Below are positions 1 through 8,328 of a stretch of 64,000 bases of DNA, piece after piece. The position numbers were made by a program, and so were the translations under genes. Under the pieces are notes generated by a model. It did not search any database. It had not been told where the DNA came from and saw nothing but the letters and a program-made list of their open reading frames with translations. Numbering within the stretch: the stretch's first letter is position 1; every line of letters begins with the position of its first letter. This stretch comes from an uncultured Lachnospiraceae bacterium. Its GTDB lineage: Bacteria; Bacillota; Clostridia; Lachnospirales; Lachnospiraceae. The stretch covers positions 37,908-101,907 of the forward strand of contig CAJURH010000006.1 of assembly GCA_910588775.1 (NCBI GenBank). Direction: 5' to 3'.

Positions 1-27
1 TTGCAGGTACAATAGGTAGGACAATTA

Positions 28-33
28 TATAAT
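28..33 (+). promoter_or_regulatory. Candidate -10 box upstream of the peptide ABC operon
   Basis: A perfect TATAAT lies 66 bases before the start codon of the binding-protein gene. No convincing -35 box sits at 17 bases. Between it and the gene, a short ACGCC/GGCGT hairpin (52-64) runs into a T tract, which could end upstream transcription or attenuate this leader. Confidence 0.3.
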
Positions 34-99
34 GAGAGAATGAATCTGTATACGCCGTCGGCGTTTTTATGAAAATGTGACGGCAAAGAGGAGGAAATC

Positions 100-1668
100 A
101 TGAAGAAATTTCAGGCACGATTGGTTGGTACGCTTGTATTGACCTTGGCTCTTGCACTGGGCGGCTGCGCAGGCGAGAAGACTGCAGGGGATGATTCCCG
201 GACAGACAGTAGTTCTCAGAGCAGTTCTACAGAGTCTCCCCAGGAAGAGGGGAGTTCGATTGTAGTAGGAATCCCTCAGGATCTTGAGGATAGTCTTGAC
301 CCTCACAAAGCAGAGATGGCAGGAACTAGAGAAATCTTTTTTAATGTTTTTGAAGGCTTGGTAAAGCCGGACACAGAAGGCAATTTTGTCGATGCCGTGG
401 CCAGTTCCCACACCATTTCGGAGGATCACAAGACTTACACGTTCACACTGCGTGAGGGTGTAAAGTTTCACAATGGGGCGCTTGTTACGGTGGACGACGT
501 GAAATATTCGATTGAGCGGTGCGCCGACGCCTCAGAGGGGGAACCTCTGGTGCCGGCGTTTTCTGTTGTGGATAAGGTGAATGTTCTGGACGATCAGACG
601 GTGGAGATTGTGCTGAAGAATCCGGACACGGAATTTCTGGCCTATCTGACCACAGCCATTATCCCCAAAGATTACGACCAGCAGGACGCCCAGCCGGTGG
701 GAACCGGACCTTTTAAGTACGTATCCCGTACGCCCCAGGACAATATCATTATGGAAAAAAATGATGAATACTGGGGGGAGCCGGCCAAACTGGATAAGAT
801 TACGTTTAAGGTTCTCACCGACGCAAACGCCGTTGTGACCAATCTAAAAGGCGGCTCCGTGGATATGTGTTTCCATCTCAACGCTACGCAGATTGCTGGA
901 CTGGGGGACGATTTCCGGATTTTCGAGGGAACTATGAACTTGGTGCAGGCGCTGTATTTAAATAATAAGGAGAAGCCCTTTGACGATGTGAAAGTGCGGC
1001 AGGCTCTTTGTTATGCGGTGAATCCCCAGGAAGTGCTGGACATGGTCTCAGATGGAAAGGGAGCCATTGTGGGGACCAGCATGTTCCCGGCTTTTGGTAA
1101 ATATTATTTGCCCGAGCTGGCGGATGTTTACAACCAGGACGTGGAGAAGGCGAAACAGTTGTTAAAAGAAGCCGGATACGAGGACGGGTTTGAGATGACC
1201 ATCACTGTGCCGTCTAATTATCAGCAACATGTGGACGCGGCCCAGATTCTGGCGGAGCAGTTGAAAGCGATATCAGTGGATGCGAAAATTGAGCTGATTG
1301 AATGGGATAGCTGGCTTAGCGACGTGTACATGGAGCGTCAGTTCCATTCTACTGTGGTGGGCGTGGACGCGGCTACGCTGACGGCGCGGGCCATGCTGGA
1401 CCGGTTCGTGTCGGGCGATGAGAGCAACTTTATTAATTTTGAAAATCAGGAATACGATGAAATGTTTGAAAAAGCCCTGGGCACGGCGGATGACGCTGAG
1501 CAGGTGAAATACTACCAGCGGATGGAGGAGATTTTGAACGAGGAGGCCGCCAATGTGTACATTCAGGACATGGCGGACTGCGTGGCTATGAATCCTAAGT
1601 TCGACGGTTACGAATTCTATCCGCTGTACGCGCTGGACATGTCCAAAGTGTATCTGGTGGAAGAGTAA
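100..1668 (+). CDS. Peptide-type ABC transporter substrate-binding lipoprotein (family 5)
   Basis: Extracytoplasmic solute receptor of the SBP_bac_5 (DppA/OppA/NikA) family, 522 residues, the usual length. A basic N-terminus and hydrophobic stretch lead to a lipobox ending at Cys23 (LGGC), then a Ser/Thr/Glu-rich linker to about residue 50. Family features follow: a DPHKAEM-type opening, the LREGVKFHNG segment and the QAL/YAVN region. A GAGGAGG site precedes ATG 100. It heads an operon with two permeases and two ATPases, so the importer is complete. Substrate is not certain: family 5 receptors bind oligopeptides, dipeptides, nickel or glycosides, and no residue seen here decides it. The downstream sugar epimerase is behind a terminator, so it is weak evidence for a sugar ligand. 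Confidence 0.9.
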   Translation: MKKFQARLVGTLVLTLALALGGCAGEKTAGDDSRTDSSSQSSSTESPQEEGSSIVVGIPQDLEDSLDPHKAEMAGTREIFFNVFEGLVKPDTEGNFVDAVASSHTISEDHKTYTFTLREGVKFHNGALVTVDDVKYSIERCADASEGEPLVPAFSVVDKVNVLDDQTVEIVLKNPDTEFLAYLTTAIIPKDYDQQDAQPVGTGPFKYVSRTPQDNIIMEKNDEYWGEPAKLDKITFKVLTDANAVVTNLKGGSVDMCFHLNATQIAGLGDDFRIFEGTMNLVQALYLNNKEKPFDDVKVRQALCYAVNPQEVLDMVSDGKGAIVGTSMFPAFGKYYLPELADVYNQDVEKAKQLLKEAGYEDGFEMTITVPSNYQQHVDAAQILAEQLKAISVDAKIELIEWDSWLSDVYMERQFHSTVVGVDAATLTARAMLDRFVSGDESNFINFENQEYDEMFEKALGTADDAEQVKYYQRMEEILNEEAANVYIQDMADCVAMNPKFDGYEFYPLYALDMSKVYLVEE

Positions 1669-1692
1669 AAGGATAGCCAGGAGGACACAGCA

Positions 1693-2634
1693 TTGAAATA
1701 CTTAATTAAGAAAATATGCACTCTCATTATAACATTGTTGGTTATCTCGCTGTTGTCGTTCCTGGCCTTCCAGGTGATTCCCGGTGACGCGGCCCTCTCC
1801 CGCCTGGGTACGGGGGCCACAGAGCAGAAGCGTGAAAATCTGCGCCGGGAAATGGGCCTGGACCGTCCGATGCTGGAGCGGTATGGCAGCTGGCTGAAAG
1901 GTTTTCTCCAGGGGGACATGGGCGAATCGTACACATATTCCATTCCCGTGTCTGGTCTGATTCGGGAAAAACTGCCAGTTACCCTGGCTATTGCGGGCAT
2001 GGCCTTTGTGTGGATGCTGGCCGTGTCCATACCGCTGGGGCTTTTGGCCGGGAAATTCGCCGGGCGGTTGCCGGATCGGATTTTGACGGTTTTGAACCAG
2101 TTGGTGATGTCTGTGCCGGGTTTTTTTATGGGAATTTTGATTACATGTCTGTTCGGCCTGGCGCTTCATTGGTTCACGCCTGGCGGTTACGTCTCCTATC
2201 AGGAGGGGTGGGGGCCTTTTCTGGGCTACCTGATATTCCCGTCTGTCTCCATCGCGCTGCCCAAATGCGCCATGGGGGTGAAACTTCTGCGCAGTTCTGT
2301 GATCGGTGAGCTGAATCAGGACTATGTGCGCACGGCCTACAGCCGGGGAAACAGCCAGAGGCAGGCGCTATTTGGTCATGTGCTGAAGAATTCACTGCTG
2401 CCGGTTCTGACTTTCTGGGCGCTGGCCATTGCGGATATTGTGGCGTCTAGCGTGATCTTGGAACAGGTCTTCACCATTCCGGGGATGGGAACTCTTCTGG
2501 TGCAGTCCATCTCCAATCGGGATTATCCGGTGGTGCAGGCGGTGATTGTCCTGGTGGCCGGACTGACAGTGGTGATAAATTTTCTGGTGGATGTATTGTA
2601 TGGAGTGATTGATCCCCGCGTGAATCTGCATTAA
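1693..2634 (+). CDS. ABC transporter permease, DppB/OppB type
   Basis: Integral membrane subunit of the peptide importer, 313 residues. An N-terminal membrane segment (about 10-30) is followed by the typical PGDAA extracytoplasmic region and five further hydrophobic segments. The cytoplasmic coupling loop that contacts the ATPases is visible as RTAYSRGNSQRQALFGHVLKN near residues 215-235. Translation starts at TTG 1693, 8 bases after AGGAGG; no better start is in frame. It lies 24 bases after the binding-protein gene and 24 before the second permease, consistent with one transcript. Confidence 0.9.
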   Translation: MKYLIKKICTLIITLLVISLLSFLAFQVIPGDAALSRLGTGATEQKRENLRREMGLDRPMLERYGSWLKGFLQGDMGESYTYSIPVSGLIREKLPVTLAIAGMAFVWMLAVSIPLGLLAGKFAGRLPDRILTVLNQLVMSVPGFFMGILITCLFGLALHWFTPGGYVSYQEGWGPFLGYLIFPSVSIALPKCAMGVKLLRSSVIGELNQDYVRTAYSRGNSQRQALFGHVLKNSLLPVLTFWALAIADIVASSVILEQVFTIPGMGTLLVQSISNRDYPVVQAVIVLVAGLTVVINFLVDVLYGVIDPRVNLH

Positions 2635-2658
2635 AGCGCGGGATGCGAAGGTATATAG

Positions 2659-3444
2659 ATGGTGGAAAAGAGGAATTTGATTGTTGGCGGGACCCTGGCG
2701 GCGGCTGTCACGGTTTTTATGCTGGTGGGGCTTTTTTACACGCCCTATGACCCAGAGGCCATGGACCTGTCTATGAAATTTGCGCCTGCCAGCTTTGCCC
2801 ACCTGTTTGGATGCGATCAGTTTGGCAGGGACGTTTTGAGCAGGGTATTGCAGGGCAGCGGAACAACTTTTCTGGTTGCGGCGGGGACTTTGTGCATCGG
2901 TGGCGGGCTTGGGACGCTTTTGGGACTTTTTACCGGATATTTTGGCGGCTGGCCGGATGAGATGATTATGCGGTTTAACGATCTGGTAGTGGCGTTTCCC
3001 AGTATTTTGCTGGCGCTTATCTTCATCAGTCTGCTGGGTCCGGGAAAATACAACGTGATTTTGGCGCTGGGCATTGTGTTCATCCCCAGTTTCGCCCGGA
3101 TCGTACGCAGTCAGGTGATTGTGCATAAAGACATGGACTATGTGAAGAGCGCCCGGTTGATGGGCGCTGGGCGGTTGCGGACTTTGTTTGTTCATATCCT
3201 GCCTAATATCCGCCGGACGCTGTTTTCGGCGTTGGCCATTGGATTTAACAATGCGGTGCTCTCAGAGGCGGGCATGAGTTATCTGGGCATCGGCGTGCAG
3301 CCGCCGGACGCCAGCATTGGGCGCATGATGTCGGAGGCCCAGGCGTACATTTTCACAGCCCCGTGGAGCGTGCTGTTTCCGGGAGCGGTGATGATTCTGA
3401 TGGTGTTGGGATTCGGGTTGTTAAGCGACGGCTGGAGCGCCTAA
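2659..3444 (+). CDS. ABC transporter permease, DppC/OppC type
   Basis: Second membrane subunit of the peptide importer, 261 residues with six predicted membrane segments and the coupling loop KSARLMGAGRLRTLFVHILPN. DppC-type proteins normally end with a short tail after the GDGxRD motif. Here the protein stops just after SDGWSA, and the stop codon lies inside the first unit of a 17-bp tandem repeat (3439-3487), so the tail may have been trimmed by repeat formation. The membrane core is intact and function is probably retained. Confidence 0.88.
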   Translation: MVEKRNLIVGGTLAAAVTVFMLVGLFYTPYDPEAMDLSMKFAPASFAHLFGCDQFGRDVLSRVLQGSGTTFLVAAGTLCIGGGLGTLLGLFTGYFGGWPDEMIMRFNDLVVAFPSILLALIFISLLGPGKYNVILALGIVFIPSFARIVRSQVIVHKDMDYVKSARLMGAGRLRTLFVHILPNIRRTLFSALAIGFNNAVLSEAGMSYLGIGVQPPDASIGRMMSEAQAYIFTAPWSVLFPGAVMILMVLGFGLLSDGWSA

Positions 3445-3487
3445 AGGCATGATACGCCTAAAGGCATGATACGCCTAAAGGCATGAC
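3439..3487 (+). repeat. 17-bp tandem repeat, 2.9 units, spanning a stop codon
   Basis: The unit GCCTAAAGGCATGATAC occurs at 3439-3455 and 3456-3472, and a 15-base variant follows at 3473-3487. Each unit contains TAA and ATG. The first unit supplies the stop codon of the upstream permease, and the array ends 20 bases before the ATPase start codon. Confidence 0.95.
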
Positions 3488-3506
3488 AATATAAGAGGTG
3501 ACAAAG

Positions 3507-4313
3507 ATGTTGGAAATAAACGGGCTGACCATTGAATTTCAGGATGTGAAGCCGCCCCTGCGCGCAGTGGAGGATTTTTCCCTCTCTATGGAGCCGGGGG
3601 AAATCGTGGGCGTGGTGGGAGAGTCAGGGTCCGGCAAGACTATGACGGCGCTGGCGCTTCTGGGGCTTTTGAAACGGCATGCCAAGATTACGGCGGGGAC
3701 GATAGTCTTTAAGGGAAAGGATTTGCGCTCTTTAAGTCAAAAGCAGTGGCAGGCCATGCGGGGAAAGGAAATCAGCATGATTTTCCAGGAGCCTATGACT
3801 TCTTTAAATCCAGTTCTGACCATCGGCAGACAGATGGAAGAGAGCTTACGACTGCATACGAATCTAGACAGGAAGTCCAGAAAGGCGCGTGCCCTGGCCA
3901 TGATGGAGCAGGTAGGCCTCCCGTGGCCAGAGAAGCTCTACGGCTGCTATCCCCATCAGTTGTCCGGGGGTATGCGCCAGCGGGTGATGATTGGGGCGGC
4001 CCTGGTGGGAAATCCCAGTTTGATGGTGGCCGACGAGCCTACAACGGCTCTGGACGTGACCATCCAGGCGCAGATTTTGGATTTGTTAAAAGAAATGAAC
4101 CAGGAATACGGGACGGCTATCTTGTTCATATCCCACGATCTGCGGGTGATTCAGTCCATCTGCAGCCGGGTTGTGGTGATGAAACAGGGCCAGACGGTGG
4201 AGGCTGGGGCGGTGGAAGATGTGCTGGCCAACCCCCAAGCGGAGTACACCAGAAAATTGCTGGCGGCCATTCCCCACAGGGGAAATCGGTTGCGAAAGAA
4301 AAGGGGGCGGTGA
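3507..4313 (+). CDS. ABC transporter ATP-binding protein, DppD/OppD type
   Basis: Nucleotide-binding subunit of the peptide importer, 268 residues. Walker A (GESGSGKT, about 38-45), Q-loop, signature (LSGGMRQR), Walker B (LMVADEPTTALD) and the switch His (FISHDL) are all present. ATG 3507 is preferred over GTG 3498 because AAGAGG sits 8 bases before the ATG and overlaps the GTG. The OppD/DppD C-terminal extension is short, ending in a basic tail. The stop overlaps the GTG start of the partner ATPase (GTGA). Confidence 0.9.
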   Translation: MLEINGLTIEFQDVKPPLRAVEDFSLSMEPGEIVGVVGESGSGKTMTALALLGLLKRHAKITAGTIVFKGKDLRSLSQKQWQAMRGKEISMIFQEPMTSLNPVLTIGRQMEESLRLHTNLDRKSRKARALAMMEQVGLPWPEKLYGCYPHQLSGGMRQRVMIGAALVGNPSLMVADEPTTALDVTIQAQILDLLKEMNQEYGTAILFISHDLRVIQSICSRVVVMKQGQTVEAGAVEDVLANPQAEYTRKLLAAIPHRGNRLRKKRGR

Positions 4314-5050
4314 AAATAGCGCAGGAGAGACGACCGGTATTGGAAGTGCGGCATGTGTGCGCTGGGTACGGAAGAGGGCGGAAATACCGCCGGGTTCTCT
4401 TCGATGTGGATTTCAGCCTGTACGGAGGGGAGATCCTGGGACTGGTGGGGGAGAGCGGATGCGGAAAATCCACCTTGAGCAAAACGATTCTGGGATTTGT
4501 GTCGGTGGAAAGTGGCCAGGTGATTCACCACACCAGCCGTCCCCAGATGGTTTTCCAGGACCCGTTTGGTTCCCTGAACCCGGGAAAAAGGGTGGGCTGG
4601 ATTCTGGAGGAGCCTCTGCGGATGCAGAAGATACCTGCCGCAGCCCGGCGGGAGAAGGCAGAGGCTATGCTTGCCAAAGTGGGGCTGGACAAAAGCTTTC
4701 TGGAGCGGTATCCCAGGGACCTAAGCGGCGGACAGAGGCAGCGGGTCAGCATTGCCATTTCGCTGATTCAGGGTTCTCAGTTAATCCTGGCGGACGAGCC
4801 GGTGTCGGCGCTGGATGTGACCATTCAGCGTCAGATTATGGAGCTGATGCTTGCCTTGCAGGAAGAGCTGGGGTTGTCGTATTTATTTATCTCCCACGAC
4901 CTGGATGTGATTTATCAGATGTGTGACCGGGTGATGGTCATGCAGGAGGGCCGGGTGATAGAGGAGGGGGATGTGGAGCGGATTTTTGAAGAACCGCGGC
5001 ATCCGTATACCAGGAGTTTGCTTGCGGCTTCCTTAAGTTACGCGCAGTAA
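4310..5050 (+). CDS. ABC transporter ATP-binding protein, DppF/OppF type
   Basis: Second nucleotide-binding subunit, 246 residues, pairing with the upstream ATPase. Walker A (GESGCGKST), signature (LSGGQRQR), Walker B (LILADEPVSALD) and switch His (FISHDL) are intact. The reading frame is open far upstream, but homology begins just after GTG 4310, which overlaps the previous stop as GTGA behind a G-rich site, a classic coupled start. At 246 residues it lacks most of the C-terminal oligopeptide extension found in longer OppF proteins. Confidence 0.87.
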   Translation: MKIAQERRPVLEVRHVCAGYGRGRKYRRVLFDVDFSLYGGEILGLVGESGCGKSTLSKTILGFVSVESGQVIHHTSRPQMVFQDPFGSLNPGKRVGWILEEPLRMQKIPAAARREKAEAMLAKVGLDKSFLERYPRDLSGGQRQRVSIAISLIQGSQLILADEPVSALDVTIQRQIMELMLALQEELGLSYLFISHDLDVIYQMCDRVMVMQEGRVIEEGDVERIFEEPRHPYTRSLLAASLSYAQ

Positions 5051-5097
5051 ATTTTAATAGATAGGCGGCTGTGAAACAGTTGCCAAATGGTGCGAGT

Positions 5098-5145
5098 TTG
5101 GGGTAAAATAGACGAAACGAGGTCTGTTTTACCCCAATTTTGTCT
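5098..5145 (+). terminator. Rho-independent terminator after the peptide ABC operon
   Basis: A 16-bp stem (5098-5113 with 5122-5137, one G-T pair) and an 8-base loop are followed by TTTTGTCTTTG. It separates the importer from the epimerase gene. Confidence 0.8.
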
Positions 5146-5223
5146 TTGAAACATTTATTGTGGAATAATAGACAAAACGCAGGGGATTGCGAATGGCATA
5201 CGAAGAAAGGAAGGGGAATGAGG

Positions 5224-6108
5224 ATGATTCAGCATGGGATTTATTATGCATACTGGGAGAGGGAATGGAGTGGGGATTATCTGTATTATGTCAAGAAGGC
5301 GGCCAAGCTGGGATTCGACATTCTGGAGATTGCGGCGGGGCCGCTTCCGGAGTATACGGACGATGAGCTTTCGGAGCTTAGAAAATGCGCCAAGGACAAT
5401 GACATTCGCTTGACGGTGGGTTATGGACCCGCGCCGGAGAATAACATCGCCTCCGCCGATGAGAAAGTCCGGGCGCACGCGCTGGAGTTTTACAAGGATT
5501 TGTTCCAGAGGATGGAGAAGATAGGCGCTAATCTGATTGGCGGCGCCATCTATTCTTGCTGGCCCATTGATTACAGTAAGCCTGTGGACAAGAAGGGCGA
5601 CTGGCAGCGGGGCGTGGAAGGCATGGCCAAGCTTGGACAGATAGGGCGTGACTACGGCATTGAGACCATTGGAATGGAAGTCTTAAACCGGTTCGAGAAC
5701 CATGTGCTCAATACGGCGAAGGAAGGCAGAGCGTTCGTGGAGTCGGTGCATGAGCTGGAGCCGAAAGCGGTCAATGTGAAGGTGATGCTGGATACCTTCC
5801 ATATGAATATTGAGGAACAGAGCATTGGAAACGCTATAAGGACGGCGGGGGATCTGCTGGGGCATTTCCACACGGGAGAGTGCAATCGAATGGTTCCGGG
5901 ACAGGGAAGAACGCCCTGGCGGGAAATCCACGACGCGCTACAGGATGTGCAGTACGACGGGGCGGCGGTGATGGAGCCGTTTGTGATTCCAGGGGGAACT
6001 GTGGGTCAGGACATCCGTATCTGGAGAGATATGGTGGAGGATACATCCGAAGAGGCTTTGGACAGGGACGCTGAAGCGGCGCTGCGGTTTCAGCGGTATA
6101 TGCTGTAG
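5224..6108 (+). CDS. D-allulose/D-tagatose 3-epimerase family sugar isomerase
   Basis: Predicted ketohexose 3-epimerase (fructose/psicose or tagatose/sorbose), a metal-dependent TIM barrel of the AP endonuclease 2 fold. From ATG 5224 it is 294 residues, matching clostridial psicose 3-epimerases of about 290. The opening HGIYYAYWE, and the four metal and catalytic positions are recognisable: Glu in EVLNRFEN, Asp in MLDTFHMN, His in GHFHTGECNR, Glu in VMEPF. ATG 5218 is also possible but is too close to GGAAGGGG; 5224 has 7-base spacing. The exact sugar is inferred from family resemblance, not shown. Confidence 0.85.
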   Translation: MIQHGIYYAYWEREWSGDYLYYVKKAAKLGFDILEIAAGPLPEYTDDELSELRKCAKDNDIRLTVGYGPAPENNIASADEKVRAHALEFYKDLFQRMEKIGANLIGGAIYSCWPIDYSKPVDKKGDWQRGVEGMAKLGQIGRDYGIETIGMEVLNRFENHVLNTAKEGRAFVESVHELEPKAVNVKVMLDTFHMNIEEQSIGNAIRTAGDLLGHFHTGECNRMVPGQGRTPWREIHDALQDVQYDGAAVMEPFVIPGGTVGQDIRIWRDMVEDTSEEALDRDAEAALRFQRYML

Positions 6109-6158
6109 ATTTTTCGATTTACGGAGAGTGTATTTTACAGATAGATGGAGGAAAGGGT

Positions 6159-6896
6159 ATGAATGCGGCGATTGTAGATGATTCGGTGGAGGATATTGAA
6201 CGATTAAGTGGCTACCTGTCGCGGTACGGCCAGGAGCATAAAGTGCATATGTATGTTGAAAAATTTACCGACGAGGAGGCTTTTTTGGCGGCTGTAGGCG
6301 GCACCGCCTATCACGTGGTTTTTCTTGACATGTATATGAAACGAATGACTGGCATCCAGGTCGCGGAGAAAATACAGAAAAAAGACCCCAGGTGCCAGAT
6401 TATCTTTACCACAGTCAGCCAGGAGCACGCGCCCATGGCATTTCGGCTTCACGTCCTGGATTATTTGGTGAAACCCTATGGGTATGCATATCTGAAAGAT
6501 GCGCTGGATCATTATTCAACTGCGGTGTCCAGGCTGTCCCACTACATCGAGCTGAAAGAGGGTAGGGATCGCACCCGTGTGCTGATTTCGGATATCATTT
6601 ACACGGATTACTCCAACCATTACATCCAGGTGCACACAGTATCCTGCGTTATACGCACCCATATGTCGTTTAGCGATTTCTATCCCATGCTGTCCGCGTA
6701 CCCCAATTTCCTTTGGTGCTATCGGAATTGTCTGGTGAACATGGATTTTGTGGAATCCTATGCCGACAGGGATTTCATCCTGAAAAACGGGGAGTGCATT
6801 CCCATCGCGGCAGCCCGCAAGCGGGAAATCCTGCAGACTTACGGGGATTACATATTTGACAGCCATGCGCAGAAGAGGCGGGGAATTGTGGGATGA
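6159..6896 (+). CDS. LytTR-family response regulator
   Basis: DNA-binding response regulator of the AgrA/VirR class, 245 residues. An N-terminal receiver domain (about 1-125) has the acidic pair DD near residue 7 and the phosphoacceptor Asp in VVFLDMYM, followed by the KPYG switch region. A C-terminal LytTR domain (about 135-235) has the IIYTDYSNHYIQVH and WCYRNCLVNMDFVES segments. The stop overlaps the start of the following GHKL kinase (ATGA), so the two are a cognate pair. Targets are not evident; the flanking GGDEF genes are candidates. Confidence 0.88.
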   Translation: MNAAIVDDSVEDIERLSGYLSRYGQEHKVHMYVEKFTDEEAFLAAVGGTAYHVVFLDMYMKRMTGIQVAEKIQKKDPRCQIIFTTVSQEHAPMAFRLHVLDYLVKPYGYAYLKDALDHYSTAVSRLSHYIELKEGRDRTRVLISDIIYTDYSNHYIQVHTVSCVIRTHMSFSDFYPMLSAYPNFLWCYRNCLVNMDFVESYADRDFILKNGECIPIAAARKREILQTYGDYIFDSHAQKRRGIVG

Positions 6897-8224
6897 CAAG
6901 CGTATATTTTATCAACAGTCTGCTCTTTGTGACGCCCTGCATTCTGCTTTTGTATTTGGCTTTTCGGGATCAGATAAGAAGGCCGCGGCTGCCAGTGATT
7001 GCAGTCGCGGTCGCTGTATATTTGTTCATAGATTTGCTGGCGTCTTTCGTCTATTTTGTGACGGACACTTCCGCGCAGAAAGCTTTGCTCTCAGCGGCGG
7101 CCCAGCTTGTGGGCGTATTTATTTTCAGCGCGGCCAGCAGCTACACCTTTGGACAGAGCCTGTTTATCATAACCGTGGTGAAAAACTATTCTGAAAATTT
7201 ACGGCTTTTCGCCTACCAGATTTATTTTATGGTCACGGGCAGTCTGCCAAAGGAATCTGTGTCTGCGATTTCTTATATCATGGTTACCCTCTCTCTGGGC
7301 GCTTTTCCGCTGCTTTGTCTGTTTTATAAAAAGCTTATGCGTCCGGCTTTGGACTACACGCAGTCCCTTGTTATGTGGAGGGTTATCTGGGTAATCCCCA
7401 TCTGCAACACGCTTATTTATACGCTGGTCGTGGCGCCGGATATATGGAATTTTGCCTGGTTTCGCGGAAATGAGTTTTTGGCCATCCCGGTTTTGTGGAG
7501 CTTGCTGACGTTCGCCACTTATGGCATCCTCTTGCGGACAATCATCGCCATCAGCAGGAACGCGCAGTTTCGGGAGAAACTCCATCTGACAGAAGTGCAG
7601 ATGGCTGCACAGCAAAAACAGTTGGATTTTTTGCAGACGCGCATCCAGGAAACCCGCCGCGCCCGGCACGATATACGTCACCATTTCCTGGTTCTGGGGA
7701 ATTTTGCGAAAAACAGGGATTTGAAAGGGCTGGGAGAGTATCTTGAAAAGGCCAGCGCATTTTCCGCGTTGCAGCCGATGGAGGTTATTTGTGACAATAT
7801 GGCCGTCAACGCTCTGTTGGGTTACTATAAAGAGCAGGCAAAAAGAGAACAGATTCGGGTAACGATGCAAGTGTCTGTTTTTGAGAAAATCCCTGTGATG
7901 GATACGGAACTGTGCATCATTCTGGGAAATCTTCTGGAAAATGCGGTGGAAGCGTGCAGGCGCATGGAATCGTCGGATCGGTTCCTGGATCTGGAACTGG
8001 CCATGGAGAGCGACTGCCTTCTGGTGATTCTGGTGAAAAACAGCTATGAGGGGACGGTGAGGCGGTCGCCGGAAGGCGGATTTTATTCCGCAAAGGAGAA
8101 AGGACGCAAAGGAATTGGAATCGCATCGGTTTTGAATATCACAGAGAAATATCACGGCGTGTCAAGGTTTACATATGAGAATCAGGTCTTTCAGGCGTCC
8201 CTGTTGTTAAATGGACGGAAATAG
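6893..8224 (+). CDS. Membrane GHKL sensor histidine kinase
   Basis: Sensor kinase of the AgrC-like HPK10/GHKL class, 443 residues. The first 215 or so residues contain six to seven hydrophobic segments. A short coiled region with RARHDIRHHF (phosphoacceptor His) follows. The ATPase domain has the N box (LGNLLENAVEAC) and glycine box (GRKGIGIASV) but no separate D box, as in this class. It is translationally coupled to the LytTR regulator. No signal-peptide gene (AgrD-like) or AgrB-like protease is seen beside it, so the ligand is unknown. Confidence 0.87.
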   Translation: MTSVYFINSLLFVTPCILLLYLAFRDQIRRPRLPVIAVAVAVYLFIDLLASFVYFVTDTSAQKALLSAAAQLVGVFIFSAASSYTFGQSLFIITVVKNYSENLRLFAYQIYFMVTGSLPKESVSAISYIMVTLSLGAFPLLCLFYKKLMRPALDYTQSLVMWRVIWVIPICNTLIYTLVVAPDIWNFAWFRGNEFLAIPVLWSLLTFATYGILLRTIIAISRNAQFREKLHLTEVQMAAQQKQLDFLQTRIQETRRARHDIRHHFLVLGNFAKNRDLKGLGEYLEKASAFSALQPMEVICDNMAVNALLGYYKEQAKREQIRVTMQVSVFEKIPVMDTELCIILGNLLENAVEACRRMESSDRFLDLELAMESDCLLVILVKNSYEGTVRRSPEGGFYSAKEKGRKGIGIASVLNITEKYHGVSRFTYENQVFQASLLLNGRK

Positions 8225-8328
8225 TAATAATTATGTGATATTGGTAAAAAAATTTCGGCCAATGGAGATTTATGATATAAATACTGCATGGATTTTTCTA
8301 ATTTTCTAATATGAAAGGGGTATGGGGG

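Noticed and set aside
2392..3195. A 267-residue minus-strand open frame across the permease genes
   Set aside because: His/Gln-rich shadow of two well-supported permeases.
3439..3487. Possible CRISPR array
   Set aside because: The units are directly adjacent, with no spacers, and only about three exist. No cas genes are present in the window.
6893..8224. An AgrBD-type peptide quorum system with the first LytTR/GHKL pair
   Set aside because: No AgrB-like protease or small peptide ORF with a suitable site was found beside the pair.
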